Source: Acidobacteria bacterium 28-9 (GTDB taxonomy: Bacteria; Acidobacteriota; Blastocatellia; Pyrinomonadales; Pyrinomonadaceae). From it: DNA of 64,000 bases. Under the pieces are notes generated by a model. It ran no database searches and was not told the origin of the DNA. It saw only the letters and a program-made list of their open reading frames with translations. How positions within the stretch are numbered: position 1 is the stretch's first letter; every line of letters begins with the position of its first letter. The stretch lies in contig MWYY01000052.1 in NCBI GenBank assembly GCA_002050355.1, positions 37,692 to 101,691 of the forward strand. The letters are read 5' to 3'. Shown here piece after piece: positions 53,170 through 63,055 of the stretch. The position numbers and the translations under genes were made by a program.

Positions 53170-54435
53170 ATGCAAACCGTTTTTCTGCGTCGCTTTTCAG
53201 CTCTGATTGTTTTGGCAATCTCAGCTTTTCTTCTCTTTAACACGGATTCTTTCGCTCAATCGCGCCAGCAAAAGTCTGATACGCAAAAAGGCGTGCAGAA
53301 AAAAAACCAGCGTCCTGTTCCGAAAACTGAAGAAGAACTCAAGCAGGAAGAACAGCGCCGCAAACAGGAAGAAGAAGAAAAAAACGCCGTCGTCGATACG
53401 GAAGTTTTGAAAATCAAAACGAATATCGTCAACGTCGATACGGTTGTTTACAATAAAAAAACCGGGCAAATAGTTACCGGATTAAAGAAAGAAAATTTTG
53501 CCGTTTTTGAAAACGGCGTCAAACAGGACATAACGAATTTTGCGATGCCGGAAGCTCCGATTACTGTTTCCCTAGTTGTCGAATTTAGTAAATGGTCGGA
53601 GATTTTCGGTTTTTACGGCAATCAAGGTCAGGAAGCCGGAACTCTGGAAGTTATTCGCCCGGTGGCGTATTTTCTGTCGAGATTTATCAAAGCGCCGGAT
53701 GATTATGCTTCGGTTATCGCCTTTGATTTGCGCCCGACGCCGATTACGGATTTTACAAACGACCCGAACCGTCTGCGCCAAACGGTAGATTTGCTTTTGC
53801 GGAACAGTCCGGCTTTTCGTGAAAACAATATTTACGACGCCGTAAAATTCGCGCTCATCGGCGGCAAAGGTGATTCGGTCGTGCTGGAAAATTCAAAAGA
53901 GCGGACAGCCATCTACGGCGGAATGATTTCCGTTAAATCCAAACGCCGCGCGATTATTCTCGTAACTTCCGGCATTGATACGTTCAGCCGTATAAACTAC
54001 GGCGAGGTTCGCAAAATCATTCAAGAAGCCGGTGTGCCGATTTATATTATCGGCACGGGAAACTTGTTTTTGAAACTTAACGAACACCGCCTTTCAGCTG
54101 AAGGTGACATTACCGGAATGCCGGGACGACTTGATTTTGCACAGGCAAACAATGCGATGAAGACTTTCGCCACCGAATCGGGCGGCGCGTTTTTCCCCGT
54201 AACTTTTCCGGGCGAACTGCCTTCGGTTTTAGGTTCAATCAACGGTCTTTTGCGAAGTCAATACAGCATCGCTTATGACGCCGGAGAAAACAAACGCGAA
54301 GCGGGCAAGAAAAACAAACTCCAGGTTAAGGTTGACCTAAACGGCGACGGCATTTACGAAGAAAAGCAATTGGTTGTTCAACATCGCCCGTTTTATCTAA
54401 CGCCGAAAGACGCGCCGACACAAAAAGGTAAATAA
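53170..54435 (+). CDS. VWFA-related secreted protein (acidobacterial type)
   Basis: A 421-residue protein with a signal peptide (LIVLAISAFLLFNTDSFAQS), a Lys/Glu/Gln-rich spacer (residues 40-75) and a von Willebrand A-type domain: IVNVDTVVYNKKTGQIVTGL, KKENFAVFENGVKQDI, and RRAIILVTSGIDTFSRINYG. The start KKENFAVFENG is the mark of the VWFA-related family expanded in Acidobacteriota. The start at 53170 is chosen because it directly precedes the signal peptide. It probably mediates protein contact outside the cell. Confidence 0.88.
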   Translation: MQTVFLRRFSALIVLAISAFLLFNTDSFAQSRQQKSDTQKGVQKKNQRPVPKTEEELKQEEQRRKQEEEEKNAVVDTEVLKIKTNIVNVDTVVYNKKTGQIVTGLKKENFAVFENGVKQDITNFAMPEAPITVSLVVEFSKWSEIFGFYGNQGQEAGTLEVIRPVAYFLSRFIKAPDDYASVIAFDLRPTPITDFTNDPNRLRQTVDLLLRNSPAFRENNIYDAVKFALIGGKGDSVVLENSKERTAIYGGMISVKSKRRAIILVTSGIDTFSRINYGEVRKIIQEAGVPIYIIGTGNLFLKLNEHRLSAEGDITGMPGRLDFAQANNAMKTFATESGGAFFPVTFPGELPSVLGSINGLLRSQYSIAYDAGENKREAGKKNKLQVKVDLNGDGIYEEKQLVVQHRPFYLTPKDAPTQKGK

Positions 54436-54458
54436 TTTTCATTACAATTAAATTTATA

Positions 54459-54485
54459 AAAAAGAGAGTTTTTGACTCTCTTTTT
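54459..54485. terminator. terminator after the VWFA gene
   Basis: An 11-bp stem (aaaaagagagt/actctcttttt) with a 5-nt loop and T-rich end, 23 bp after the stop. Confidence 0.85.
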
Positions 54486-54585
54486 ATTTTGAGCGAACGG
54501 GTAGCGCAATTATAATCGAAACTCTTGTCATAAATTTCTGTCTGCGGCGCAGGCTATAAAGAATAATTTTGGTATAATAAGGCTT

Positions 54586-55824
54586 ATGAAATTCCTGCAT
54601 ATTTCCGATATTCATTTGGGCTGCACGCGCTACCAACTGGCGGAAAGCCCGCGCGATTTTTTCGATTCGTGGATTGACGTTCTGCAAAAATACGCCGTCG
54701 GCGAAACGGTTGATTTTGTCATAATGTGCGGCGATTTTTTTCACAAAAGAAACGTGCCGCCCGAGACAATGAATTACGCTTTCGCCGGTTTGAGTCTGCT
54801 CAAAGACGCCGGAATTCCGGTCGTTGCCATTGAAGGCAATCACGACCAGAAACACACCGACAGCGATTACAGTTGGCTGCGCTCTTTGGCAAATTGGAAT
54901 CTTCTTTATTTGCTCGAACCGAAAAATCTCGAAGGCAAAATGATTTACGAGCCTTGGGACGACGGAAAAGGCGGATTTGTTGACATCGGACAGGCGCGGA
55001 TTTTCGGTTCGCATTGGTATGGCGCGTCGGCAAATTGGGCGATTCCGATGTTGACCAGAGCAATAAAAGAAAATTCGCGCGACGGCGCGTTTCAAATTCT
55101 GTTGCTGCACACAGACGTTGAGGGTCATCAAACGCACCCGATTCCGGCGCTTTCGATTGCGAATCTGAAAGAGTTAAAATCGGTCACCAGTTATGTCGCG
55201 CTCGGACACACCCACAAACATTACGAAATTGACAACTGGGCGTTTAATCCCGGCTCGCTGGAAGTTACGAGTATCGACGAATTTCGTGAAACGCGCGGAG
55301 TTTTTCTGGTCGAGGTGGATGAAAAACAAAACGTCAACGCGCAGCACATCCGCGATTACCGGCAGCGACCGTTTCAGCGTTTAAAGTACGACGTATCGAA
55401 ATGCAGTGAAGCGCAGGAAGTTACAAACGGAGTTTTAAATTTGGTGAGAAACCAGGCGCGTTCCGCAGAAGAAAACCAGCCGAAGCCGATTATCGAAATC
55501 ACGCTGCAGGGTCATCTCGGTTTCCCGAATTCCCTGCTTGAACAGCAAAAAATCCGTGAAGAAGCGCAAAAGATAACTGACGCTCTGCACGTCCGCGTCA
55601 AAAATCACACAGCACCGATTGAATATGCGGTTGCGGCGGATATGGGCGAAGACGTTTCGCGCGAAAAGCTCGAACGCCGCGTCATCGAAGACTTAATCGC
55701 GCGCGACAACCGCTACAAAGTTCGCGCCGAAGAGATGGCGGAAGCCGTTATCGGCTCAAAACGAATGGCTCTCAGCGACGAATCACCTGAGAAAATTGTG
55801 GATTTTATCGCCTTAAAAATTTGA
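54586..55824 (+). CDS. SbcD/Mre11-like DNA repair exonuclease
   Basis: A 412-residue metallophosphoesterase of the Mre11/SbcD group, which trims DNA ends and opens hairpins. The di-metal motifs are D8/H10 in ISDIHLG, D50 in MCGDFFHKR, N85-H86-D87 in EGNHDQ and the later LLLHTDVEGH and LGHTHKH. The C-terminal part (from about residue 280) would bind its SbcC/Rad50 ATPase, but no sbcC gene is in the window. A -10-like TATAAT lies only 8 bp before the ATG. Confidence 0.88.
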   Translation: MKFLHISDIHLGCTRYQLAESPRDFFDSWIDVLQKYAVGETVDFVIMCGDFFHKRNVPPETMNYAFAGLSLLKDAGIPVVAIEGNHDQKHTDSDYSWLRSLANWNLLYLLEPKNLEGKMIYEPWDDGKGGFVDIGQARIFGSHWYGASANWAIPMLTRAIKENSRDGAFQILLLHTDVEGHQTHPIPALSIANLKELKSVTSYVALGHTHKHYEIDNWAFNPGSLEVTSIDEFRETRGVFLVEVDEKQNVNAQHIRDYRQRPFQRLKYDVSKCSEAQEVTNGVLNLVRNQARSAEENQPKPIIEITLQGHLGFPNSLLEQQKIREEAQKITDALHVRVKNHTAPIEYAVAADMGEDVSREKLERRVIEDLIARDNRYKVRAEEMAEAVIGSKRMALSDESPEKIVDFIALKI

Positions 55825-55839
55825 TTGGCAAGAACATTT

Positions 55840-56340
55840 ATGAAAAAGATTTCTTTGTTATTTACAATGCTAATGTTTTGCGAAATTTATGTTTGCGCTC
55901 AAAATAATACAACAGCCTTGAGTGTTTTGTCGAAAAAAGAGCCAACTATCAAATGGAACGCAAAAAGCCTGATTAAAGGTGATTTCGATTATGACGGTAT
56001 AGCCGATTTTGCCTTGCGCGGCAGAAAGGGAAAGATTTTTGTGCTTGGAATCGTGAAAGGCGCATTAAACACTAAATCAAAAAGCAAAATGCTTGAATTC
56101 GGTGAAGATTCGGGTGACCAGGGTTCGCTCTGTTCGGTTGAAAAAGCCATTATCAACACGGATGACATTGATAAGGATTACATGGAATTCGCCAAAGATT
56201 ATTTAGAACCGAAATACGTCAAAGCACTTGCTCGCCTGCCAAAAGCCAGTAAAGGCATAATTGTTTCGGACGGAATGTGCGACCCTTTCCACATTTTTTG
56301 GGATAAGCAGACGAATAAATTTATTTGGTGGCGAGTTTAG
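55840..56340 (+). CDS. small secreted protein with FG-GAP-like loop
   Basis: A 166-residue exported protein (signal LLFTMLMFCEIYVCAQN). The loop DFDYDGIADFALRG is a calcium-binding FG-GAP/VCBS-like motif, present once. The rest is not recognised. The ATG at 55840 is preferred over a TTG at 55825. It starts 15 bp after the SbcD-like gene and precedes the LON-domain gene, so all three may be co-transcribed. Confidence 0.7.
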   Translation: MKKISLLFTMLMFCEIYVCAQNNTTALSVLSKKEPTIKWNAKSLIKGDFDYDGIADFALRGRKGKIFVLGIVKGALNTKSKSKMLEFGEDSGDQGSLCSVEKAIINTDDIDKDYMEFAKDYLEPKYVKALARLPKASKGIIVSDGMCDPFHIFWDKQTNKFIWWRV

Positions 56341-56351
56341 GTTTGAATTTT

Positions 56352-57050
56352 ATGTCCGAAGCATCCGAAAAAGTAAAAAGCATCAAGCATCTGCCGTTGT
56401 TTCCTCTGCCGCTGGTTCTGCTTCCCAATGAACTTTTGCCGCTGCACGTTTTTGAGCCGCGCTACCGGCAAATGCTCAAAGACGTTGCTCTGGACAAAAA
56501 TATGTTCGGCATCTCTTTTTTCAATCCGCAGGACTCTTTTAACGAAAAACCGCAAGCCGGAACGGTTGGTTGCGTTGCCGAAGTGCGCGAAACTCAAGCG
56601 ATGCCTGATGGTCGCTCGAATATTATGACAATCGGCGTGATTCGTTATCGTCTGCTTGATTATATCGAAGCGGGCGAGCCGTATCTGGTTGGCGACGTCG
56701 AGTTTTTTGAAGACTTTGAAGAAGATGAAAATGTTTTAAACCCATTGTCGGACGAAGTTTTCGCGCTTTTTAAACGCATCGCTCGGGCGGCGCATAAGTT
56801 AGGCGGCGAGCGCGGCACGCTGCCGGAAATTCCGCAAACCGAACCACAGGCGCTTTCTTTTCTGATAACTGCCGCATTTAACCTTGAAGCCGATTTGAAA
56901 TATCAAATGCTTGAAACCCGCTCGACCGTCAGACGTTTGACCAAAATGCGCGAGATTCTCGTGCAGGCGGTTGATAAAATGGAAGAAAGCGCCGAGGTTA
57001 ATAAAATCGCCAAGAGCAACGGATACAGTAAAAAGAAGATAAATATCTGA
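56352..57050 (+). CDS. LON N-terminal-domain protein
   Basis: A 232-residue protein made of the LON substrate-binding domain only (LPLFPLPLVLLPNELLPLHV, FEPRYRQMLKDVALDKNMFG) plus a helical C-terminus; the ATPase and protease parts of Lon are absent. Such stand-alone proteins are common and may deliver or protect proteins, but the role is unproven. The ATG at 56352 begins the conserved part. It follows the FG-GAP-like gene by 11 bp. Confidence 0.88.
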   Translation: MSEASEKVKSIKHLPLFPLPLVLLPNELLPLHVFEPRYRQMLKDVALDKNMFGISFFNPQDSFNEKPQAGTVGCVAEVRETQAMPDGRSNIMTIGVIRYRLLDYIEAGEPYLVGDVEFFEDFEEDENVLNPLSDEVFALFKRIARAAHKLGGERGTLPEIPQTEPQALSFLITAAFNLEADLKYQMLETRSTVRRLTKMREILVQAVDKMEESAEVNKIAKSNGYSKKKINI

Positions 57051-57193
57051 AGCGTAAAAGGGAACTAAAAGAAAATACAACTAAAAATTGCCGGCGAGAC
57101 TCTTAAATGTCAGTCTCTGACAAAAAGAACTTTCGATGCGCCGTCCAAAAGTGTTACTATAAACGGCAGAAAAATAAGGAAGAGTTTTAAAAA

Positions 57194-59068
57194 ATGAAAA
57201 CAAAATTTTCCGCTCTTATTTTAGTTATCTTCACGTTTTGTCTAAATTTTTTCGGACAAACGCCGGCAAAACTAGAAACGCCCGCTAAATCGGCAAACGT
57301 TTCAAGCGTGCAGTTTTTCCCTGTTTCCGAACTAAAAGAAGGAATGAAGGGTACGGCGCGGACGGTTTTTCGCGGCAGCGAGCCTGAAGAATTTACGGTT
57401 GAAATCCTCGGCGTCGTGCCGGGAGCAATCGGTCCGAAACAGGATATGATTGTCGGGCGCTTGAGCGGCGGCGGCGCGGACAGAACAAGCGTTTTTGCCG
57501 GAATGTCGGGTTCGCCCGTTTATATTGACGGCAAACTGGTCGGCGCAATCGCATATAGCTTTCCTTTCTCGAAAGAACCGATTTGCGGAATCACGCCGAT
57601 TGCGCAAATGCTGGCGATTTTTGAAAAAAATCAAAATCCCCAGATAAAACCGATTGAGCCGCGCCCGATTGCTTTTGCTGATTTGGCGGCGACTACCTGG
57701 AAACCGGATTTCCCAAAAAACGCAATGGTTTCAAGTTCGCTGCTGGCGGGCGGAAGTTCTAGTTCACTGCTTGGCGCAGTTGCCGGACAAACTTTTCAAC
57801 CGATTGCGACGCCGCTGACTTTTAACGGAATTTCCCAGGAAACCTTAAATATTTTTGCGCCGCAACTGGCAGCGGTCGGCTTGCTTCCCATCGCAGCTGT
57901 GGGCGGCGCAGCGCGAATTACACCTTTGAAAAAAGCGGACGATAAAACTTTGCAGGGCGGAGCTTCGGTTTCGATGCAGTTGGCGCGCGGCGATTATTCG
58001 ATGGCGGCGGCGGGAACGGTTACTTACCGCGACGGTGATAAAATTTATGCTTTTGGTCATCCGTTTTTAAGTCTCGGCGTATCGGATTTGCCGATGTCCG
58101 AGTCGCACGTCGTAACGGTAATTCCCAACTTAAACAACTCTTTTAAACTCGCCGTGCCGGACGCAATGGTCGGCAGTATGACGCAGGACCGCGCAACCGG
58201 AGTTTTCGGGCGGCTCGGTCAGTCGCCGAAGATGATTCCGGTAAAACTCAATCTCCAAACCAGCCGAAACAATCAGGAAACCTTGAATTTTGAAGTAGCG
58301 AAAGACGATTTTCTGACGCCGATTTTATTAAATATAGTGGTTTATAATTCGATTGTTTCTAACGAGCGCGGGCTTGGCGACACGACTGTTGAGCTAAACG
58401 GCGAAATCAAACTCAAAGGTCAGGAATCGATAAAAATCCAGCGCAGATTAGGCGGCGCGCAAGCCTCGCAAATCGCCGCGCTGTCGATTGCCGCGCCGGT
58501 CAACGCTCTTCTGCAAAGCCGTTTTGACAATGCGGAAATCAGCGAAATCAATCTTAATGTTACCGCGACCGACGGCAGCAAAACCGCGACTCTGGAGCGC
58601 ATCACGCTCGATAAAACGCAGGTTAAAGCCGGAGAAAGCTTCGAGATACAAGCCTTTGCGCGCACTGATTCGGGAAAAGTTTTTTCGCAAAAAATTCCAA
58701 TCAAAATTCCCGCCGATACGTCTGCCGGAACTTTGATGGTTACGGTCGGCGATGGCGGCTCGCTCCAGCAAACGGCGGCGTCAAAACAATTCGTGCCGAA
58801 AGATTTGAGCGAGCTTATCAAAACAATTAACGCAGTCAAAAAAGATGACCGCCTCTATGTGCAGACTTATCGGGTAACGAATGGCGCGATTATCGGCTCA
58901 AAAGAAATGCCGAATCTTCCGCCATCGGTTTTGGCGACGCTTAACAATGACCGCACGGCTGGCGGTTTTAAGCCGACAGTCATAACCATTTTGACCGAAC
59001 AGGAAATTGCGCCCGCCGATTTTATGATTTCCGGTCAACAGGTTTTGACAATTGAAGTTGTGAAATAG
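57194..59068 (+). CDS. SpoIVB (S55)-like secreted serine protease
   Basis: A 624-residue exported protein (signal ALILVIFTFCLNFFGQ). The N-terminal half resembles the SpoIVB peptidase domain (ELKEGMKGTARTVFRGSEPE, FAGMSGSPVYIDGKLVGAIA, FGHPFLSLGVSDLPM). SpoIVB signals in spore formation, but here, without sporulation genes, it is more likely an envelope protease or sensor of the acidobacterial type. The C-terminal part (about residues 420-624) looks like beta-rich domains. No classical PDZ domain is seen. Confidence 0.82.
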   Translation: MKTKFSALILVIFTFCLNFFGQTPAKLETPAKSANVSSVQFFPVSELKEGMKGTARTVFRGSEPEEFTVEILGVVPGAIGPKQDMIVGRLSGGGADRTSVFAGMSGSPVYIDGKLVGAIAYSFPFSKEPICGITPIAQMLAIFEKNQNPQIKPIEPRPIAFADLAATTWKPDFPKNAMVSSSLLAGGSSSSLLGAVAGQTFQPIATPLTFNGISQETLNIFAPQLAAVGLLPIAAVGGAARITPLKKADDKTLQGGASVSMQLARGDYSMAAAGTVTYRDGDKIYAFGHPFLSLGVSDLPMSESHVVTVIPNLNNSFKLAVPDAMVGSMTQDRATGVFGRLGQSPKMIPVKLNLQTSRNNQETLNFEVAKDDFLTPILLNIVVYNSIVSNERGLGDTTVELNGEIKLKGQESIKIQRRLGGAQASQIAALSIAAPVNALLQSRFDNAEISEINLNVTATDGSKTATLERITLDKTQVKAGESFEIQAFARTDSGKVFSQKIPIKIPADTSAGTLMVTVGDGGSLQQTAASKQFVPKDLSELIKTINAVKKDDRLYVQTYRVTNGAIIGSKEMPNLPPSVLATLNNDRTAGGFKPTVITILTEQEIAPADFMISGQQVLTIEVVK

Positions 59069-59073
59069 AAGTT

Positions 59074-59131
59074 AGATGTCGGATGTTAGATGTTAGTATA
59101 GTCCGCGACTGTCATCTAACATCCGACATCT
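59074..59131. terminator. 19-bp palindrome with heptamer arms
   Basis: agatgtcggatgttagatg (59074-59092) pairs perfectly with 59113-59131 across a 20-nt loop; both arms carry the 7-bp words gatgtta/gatgtcg. It lies 5 bp after the S55 protease stop and could end its transcription, though no T-run follows. It belongs to the spacer-repeat family of this genome. Confidence 0.6.
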
Positions 59132-59145
59132 GACATCTGATAAAT

Positions 59146-59691
59146 ATGTCCAACCTTTCCAAGCTAATCGAAGCTATCAATTTCGCCGCTATAAAACACC
59201 GAAAACAAAAGCGCAAAGGCGCGGACGGCGAGCCGTATATCAATCATCCGCTGGAAGTTTTGAATCTTTTAACTGGCGTCGGAAATGTCACGGATTTTGA
59301 TGTCTTAACCGCCGCCGTCCTACACGATACAATCGAAGACACCGACACGACCGAAAAAGAAATCACAGAGCTTTTCGGCAATAAAGTCAGCAAAATGGTT
59401 TTGGAATTAACCGACGACCAGAGTTTGCCAAAAGCTGAACGCAAACAGCTTCAAATTGAACACGCGCCCAATATTTCCGACGGAGCAAAACAAATAAAGC
59501 TGTGTGATAAAATCAGCAATATCGGCGACATAATGGAAAACCCGCCCGACGGTTGGTCTAAACACCGACGCCGCGAATACGTCGAATGGGGCGAACAAGT
59601 CGTCGCCGGTCTGCGCGGTGCAAACGTGAGTTTGGAAAAACATTTTGACGAATTGGCAGACCGAGCGCACCGAAAGTTTGAAAAAATGTAG
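59146..59691 (+). CDS. HD-domain (p)ppGpp hydrolase-like protein
   Basis: A 181-residue HD-domain phosphohydrolase similar to the hydrolase half of RelA/SpoT and to MESH1. The metal site is visible as H34 (YINHPLEV), H60-D61 (AVLHDTIEDT, with E64/D65) and the later Asp in IKLCDKISNIGDIM. No synthetase domain is present, so it would only degrade the alarmone ppGpp or a similar nucleotide. It is monocistronic and ends at a strong terminator. Confidence 0.88.
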   Translation: MSNLSKLIEAINFAAIKHRKQKRKGADGEPYINHPLEVLNLLTGVGNVTDFDVLTAAVLHDTIEDTDTTEKEITELFGNKVSKMVLELTDDQSLPKAERKQLQIEHAPNISDGAKQIKLCDKISNIGDIMENPPDGWSKHRRREYVEWGEQVVAGLRGANVSLEKHFDELADRAHRKFEKM

Positions 59692-59731
59692 AATGTGAAA
59701 GGGTTGAGAAACCAAACAATATATTTAAATG

Positions 59732-59771
59732 AAAAGAAAGCGGGAAGAAATTAATCTTCCCGCTTTCTTTT
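59732..59771. terminator. bidirectional terminator between convergent genes
   Basis: A perfect 17-bp stem (aaaagaaagcgggaaga and its complement) with a 6-nt loop and T/A-rich flanks, shared by the HD gene and the TonB-receptor gene. Confidence 0.92.
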
Positions 59772-59791
59772 TGTTGTAAAAACGCCGCAGC

Positions 59792-62700
59792 TTAAAAATC
59801 AAATCTCAAACCGAGTTGAAACTCGCGGTTGTAGCTCGAATTAAATGTGAACGAAGGCGAACCGGAAACGAAGCCGCGCGGCGTGCCGAAGTTTGTCGCC
59901 GCCGTTGATAAACGAATTGGAAGCGCAACTCCGGAAACCGTTCCGGCATTGCTGTAAGCATAAAGCGTGTTATTGGTGCTTTGCACGTTAGCGCGATTAA
60001 AGATGTTAAATCCTTCCGCGAAAAGCGACAAACGGTAGCGTTCGCCGAAGCGAATGACACGCCCGACGCGGATATCGAGTTGGTATAACGCCGGTGTCGA
60101 AAATTGATTTCTCGTCGTTCCCGGCGCGCGATCGTTTGCCGTGTTGCCGTCGCCATTTGGGTCGCCGGAAACAAACGCCGAATAAGCAATGCCAGATTGT
60201 GCCGTGAAAATTCCGGTCAAAATATAATCGCTCAAGAGCGCCCGGACAAATTTGTTGTCGCTATAACGAAACGTTCCCGTTTCATAAACCGGACTGAAAA
60301 TAAAGCGATGCCGCACGTCTAAATCCGAACGCCCGTATTCGTCAGACAAATTAAATTGATTCTGGGCGATTTTACCGTCGTCGCTGCCCGGAACAACCGA
60401 TGTTTGGTCGGGTTTGCTGTCTTTGGCTTTCGACAGAGTGTAGCTCGTGTTGAACTGGAAACGATTGGCGAAACGGCGATTCAGTTCAAAGGTCAAACCT
60501 TGATAAAAAGATTTCGCCGTGCTTTCAAAAAGGCTGATTCGTTGAAACGCCGGAATCGGGCGCGGATTTGAAAATCGGGTAACTGTTAAAGTGTCGGCGG
60601 TTGCCGTCGTGCCGTTATAAATCGGAACGGTTAGTGTAACCGGCGCGGACAAATTCGCGTTGCGCGTGCGCGTTAAATCGTTGCCTTTGAACAAAGTATA
60701 TTGCACCGAAAAGATTGTATTCGACAAAATTTCGCGCTCGAACTGAAGGCGCGCCTGCTGCGTGTATGGCTGTTTGTAATTTTTATCAAACAGATAAAGA
60801 TTAATCGGCGCGAGCGCAACGCCGGTCGGAACGCTTGCGAAAACGTTCGGATAAGTTGGACACAAAGCGGGCGAAGTTGTGCAAGCGATGTCAATCGCCA
60901 CAACTTGAATTCCGTTTTGCGAATGTGCCGTGCCGGTCAAAATTGACGGCGTGCGTGCGTAGAAAAGTCCGTAGCCGCCGCGAAGAACCGTTTTTTGGTC
61001 GAAAGCGTAGGCTAAGCCGAAACGCGGTGCGATGTTGTTTTTGTCCGACGGGCGAAAGCTCGTATCAAAACTGGCGGCGAGCAAAGATGCATTCGGGTTT
61101 TGTATCTTCGGTCGGGCAATCGATTGATAATCGTAGCGTAAGCCAAGATTGAGCGTCAGTTTCGGCATTACGCGCCAATCGTCTTGGGCGAAAAATCCGT
61201 ATTCCGAACTGTTCGGATAAGTCGTACCGCCTGAAGTTTCAGCACCGCCGAAACTCTGTCGGTAACGCGAAGGTGTGCCGGCGGCGAGCGCCGCGTAACT
61301 CGGAAAAGTGTATGCGCCGCTGAAAAGTCCGGGGAAGAAGTTGAAAATCCGGTCGAAGAGTAAATCCACGCCGTATTTTATCGCGTGATTTCCGGTGATG
61401 TAAGTTTGATTGTCGATGAATTGATAACGTCTGATGGTCGTCTCGCGCGGACTAAAATTATTGCGTCCGAAAAAGAAAGTTCCGTCGTTGATACCGCCCG
61501 CATTTGCCGTTACAGCAACTTCCGGCGCGTCGGAATTTGACAAGCCAGGCTCGCGGTCGCGCGAAAACTGAAAGCGAAACTCGTTGATATAACTCGGCGA
61601 AAGCGACGAAGTCCAGCTTGTCGAAAGGGTCGTCGTTTTAACGTTGCTGTTGCCGGTATGTTCAAGTGCGCTATTCGTGCCGGAGAATTCGAGATTTGTT
61701 CCGGTAAAATTCTGCTGATTAAATCTCACCCAAACCTGATTTCTGTCGTTGATGTTGAAATCGGTTTTAATGAGAAAAGTGTCTTGCTGGCGGTTGATAT
61801 TGTAAGAAGCAACTTTCGGTGTAAGCAAAGTTTGGATGCTTGCAGGAGCAAAGGCGAGCGAATTGAGGACGACCGGATTAGGCAAATTCGAGCGTTGACC
61901 TTCATACGCGCCGAAGAAAAAGATTTTATCTCGCCGAATCGGACTGCCGAAAGTGCCGCCGAACTGGTTGATTTGTCCGGCAGGACGCGGGCGATTCGCC
62001 GCCACCAGATTCGGGTTGCGAGCATTTAGCGATTCGTCGCGGAAATACTCAAACGCGCTGCCGGTAAAACGGTTCGTGCCGCTTTTGGTAACGACGTTGA
62101 TGACCGCACCGGCGGCGCGTCCGAATTCAGCCGAAAATCCGTTTTGATTGACTTGAAACTCTTTTACCGTGTCAATGGAAAACTGCGACGGCGCGCGTCC
62201 CGAACCGGTGCGTCCCGAAGATTGCCCGAAAAAGGTATTGTCCGAACTTGTACCATCAATCTGCAAACTGTTGAGCGTTCCCTTTTGTCCGCCAACCGCC
62301 AAATCACCGCTTCGTGTCGGGTCACGGACGATGCCGGGCGTCAAGGTTACAAAATCTAAAAAGTTACGACCGTTTGTCGGCAGGTTGATAACGCGGCGTT
62401 CGTCAACAGTCGAGGAAATCGAAGTGCGCGTCGTTTCCACGCCTTGCCCTTCGGCGGTCACGTCAACGACGTTAACAGCGCCGCCTGCCGTCAAAACGAT
62501 TTCCAAAGTATTTTTCGCACCGACCGTAACTTGAACGTTTTCATAAGTTGATGCCGCAAAACCCTGCACCGGCGCGGTGGCAACTCTATAATTTCCCGGC
62601 GGCAAAAACGGCAGCACGAAATTTCCCTCGTCGCTCGATTGAACGGTTTTCTGCAAACCAGTATCCTGGCTGATTGCCGTAACCGAAACATTCGGCACGC

Positions 62701-62818
62701 CCGCGCCATTGGCGTCAACGGTTCGTCCTTCGATGTTTCCGGTCGTCGCCTGCGATTGTGCAAAAGCAACCTGAACAAAGAAAAACAGAGTTATCAAAAA
62801 CGGAAAAAAATTTCGCAT
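59792..62818 (-). CDS. Oar-like TonB-dependent outer-membrane receptor
   Basis: A 1008-residue outer-membrane protein. Signal peptide (ITLFFFVQVAFAQS), then a carboxypeptidase-regulatory-like domain (residues about 27-100, GNIEGRTVDANGAGVPNVSV), a plug domain (NLPTNGRNFLDFVTLTPGIV, EFQVNQNGFSAEFGRAAGAV) and a large beta barrel that ends with an aromatic residue (FQLGLRFDF). This Oar-type architecture is greatly expanded in Acidobacteriota and is thought to import large substrates. No TonB box could be assigned. It is a single-gene unit. Confidence 0.93.
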   Translation of the reverse strand: MRNFFPFLITLFFFVQVAFAQSQATTGNIEGRTVDANGAGVPNVSVTAISQDTGLQKTVQSSDEGNFVLPFLPPGNYRVATAPVQGFAASTYENVQVTVGAKNTLEIVLTAGGAVNVVDVTAEGQGVETTRTSISSTVDERRVINLPTNGRNFLDFVTLTPGIVRDPTRSGDLAVGGQKGTLNSLQIDGTSSDNTFFGQSSGRTGSGRAPSQFSIDTVKEFQVNQNGFSAEFGRAAGAVINVVTKSGTNRFTGSAFEYFRDESLNARNPNLVAANRPRPAGQINQFGGTFGSPIRRDKIFFFGAYEGQRSNLPNPVVLNSLAFAPASIQTLLTPKVASYNINRQQDTFLIKTDFNINDRNQVWVRFNQQNFTGTNLEFSGTNSALEHTGNSNVKTTTLSTSWTSSLSPSYINEFRFQFSRDREPGLSNSDAPEVAVTANAGGINDGTFFFGRNNFSPRETTIRRYQFIDNQTYITGNHAIKYGVDLLFDRIFNFFPGLFSGAYTFPSYAALAAGTPSRYRQSFGGAETSGGTTYPNSSEYGFFAQDDWRVMPKLTLNLGLRYDYQSIARPKIQNPNASLLAASFDTSFRPSDKNNIAPRFGLAYAFDQKTVLRGGYGLFYARTPSILTGTAHSQNGIQVVAIDIACTTSPALCPTYPNVFASVPTGVALAPINLYLFDKNYKQPYTQQARLQFEREILSNTIFSVQYTLFKGNDLTRTRNANLSAPVTLTVPIYNGTTATADTLTVTRFSNPRPIPAFQRISLFESTAKSFYQGLTFELNRRFANRFQFNTSYTLSKAKDSKPDQTSVVPGSDDGKIAQNQFNLSDEYGRSDLDVRHRFIFSPVYETGTFRYSDNKFVRALLSDYILTGIFTAQSGIAYSAFVSGDPNGDGNTANDRAPGTTRNQFSTPALYQLDIRVGRVIRFGERYRLSLFAEGFNIFNRANVQSTNNTLYAYSNAGTVSGVALPIRLSTAATNFGTPRGFVSGSPSFTFNSSYNREFQLGLRFDF

Positions 62819-63055
62819 ATTAAAATCCTCTTTTTTAAATTTGATGTCTTGATTGGAAAACGAATGTCCGGCAAAACTCGCCGGTAAAAATTAAATACGG
62901 AATAAAACTTTGATATAGAATATTATGTCAGCTTAGACTACCGGGCAAGTCGAAAATTTAACAAAGCGCGGATTTAATACTTATTTAATGTCCGTAAAAT
63001 TTACCAGCGAAATTTTAACACCCGGCGACAAGCGATTTTTTGTGTTTTTATGTTT

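Noticed and set aside
54566..54585. Promoter with TATAAT just before the SbcD-like gene
   Set aside because: The -10-like box is only 8 bp from the ATG and has no -35 box at 16-18 bp; it would need a leaderless transcript.
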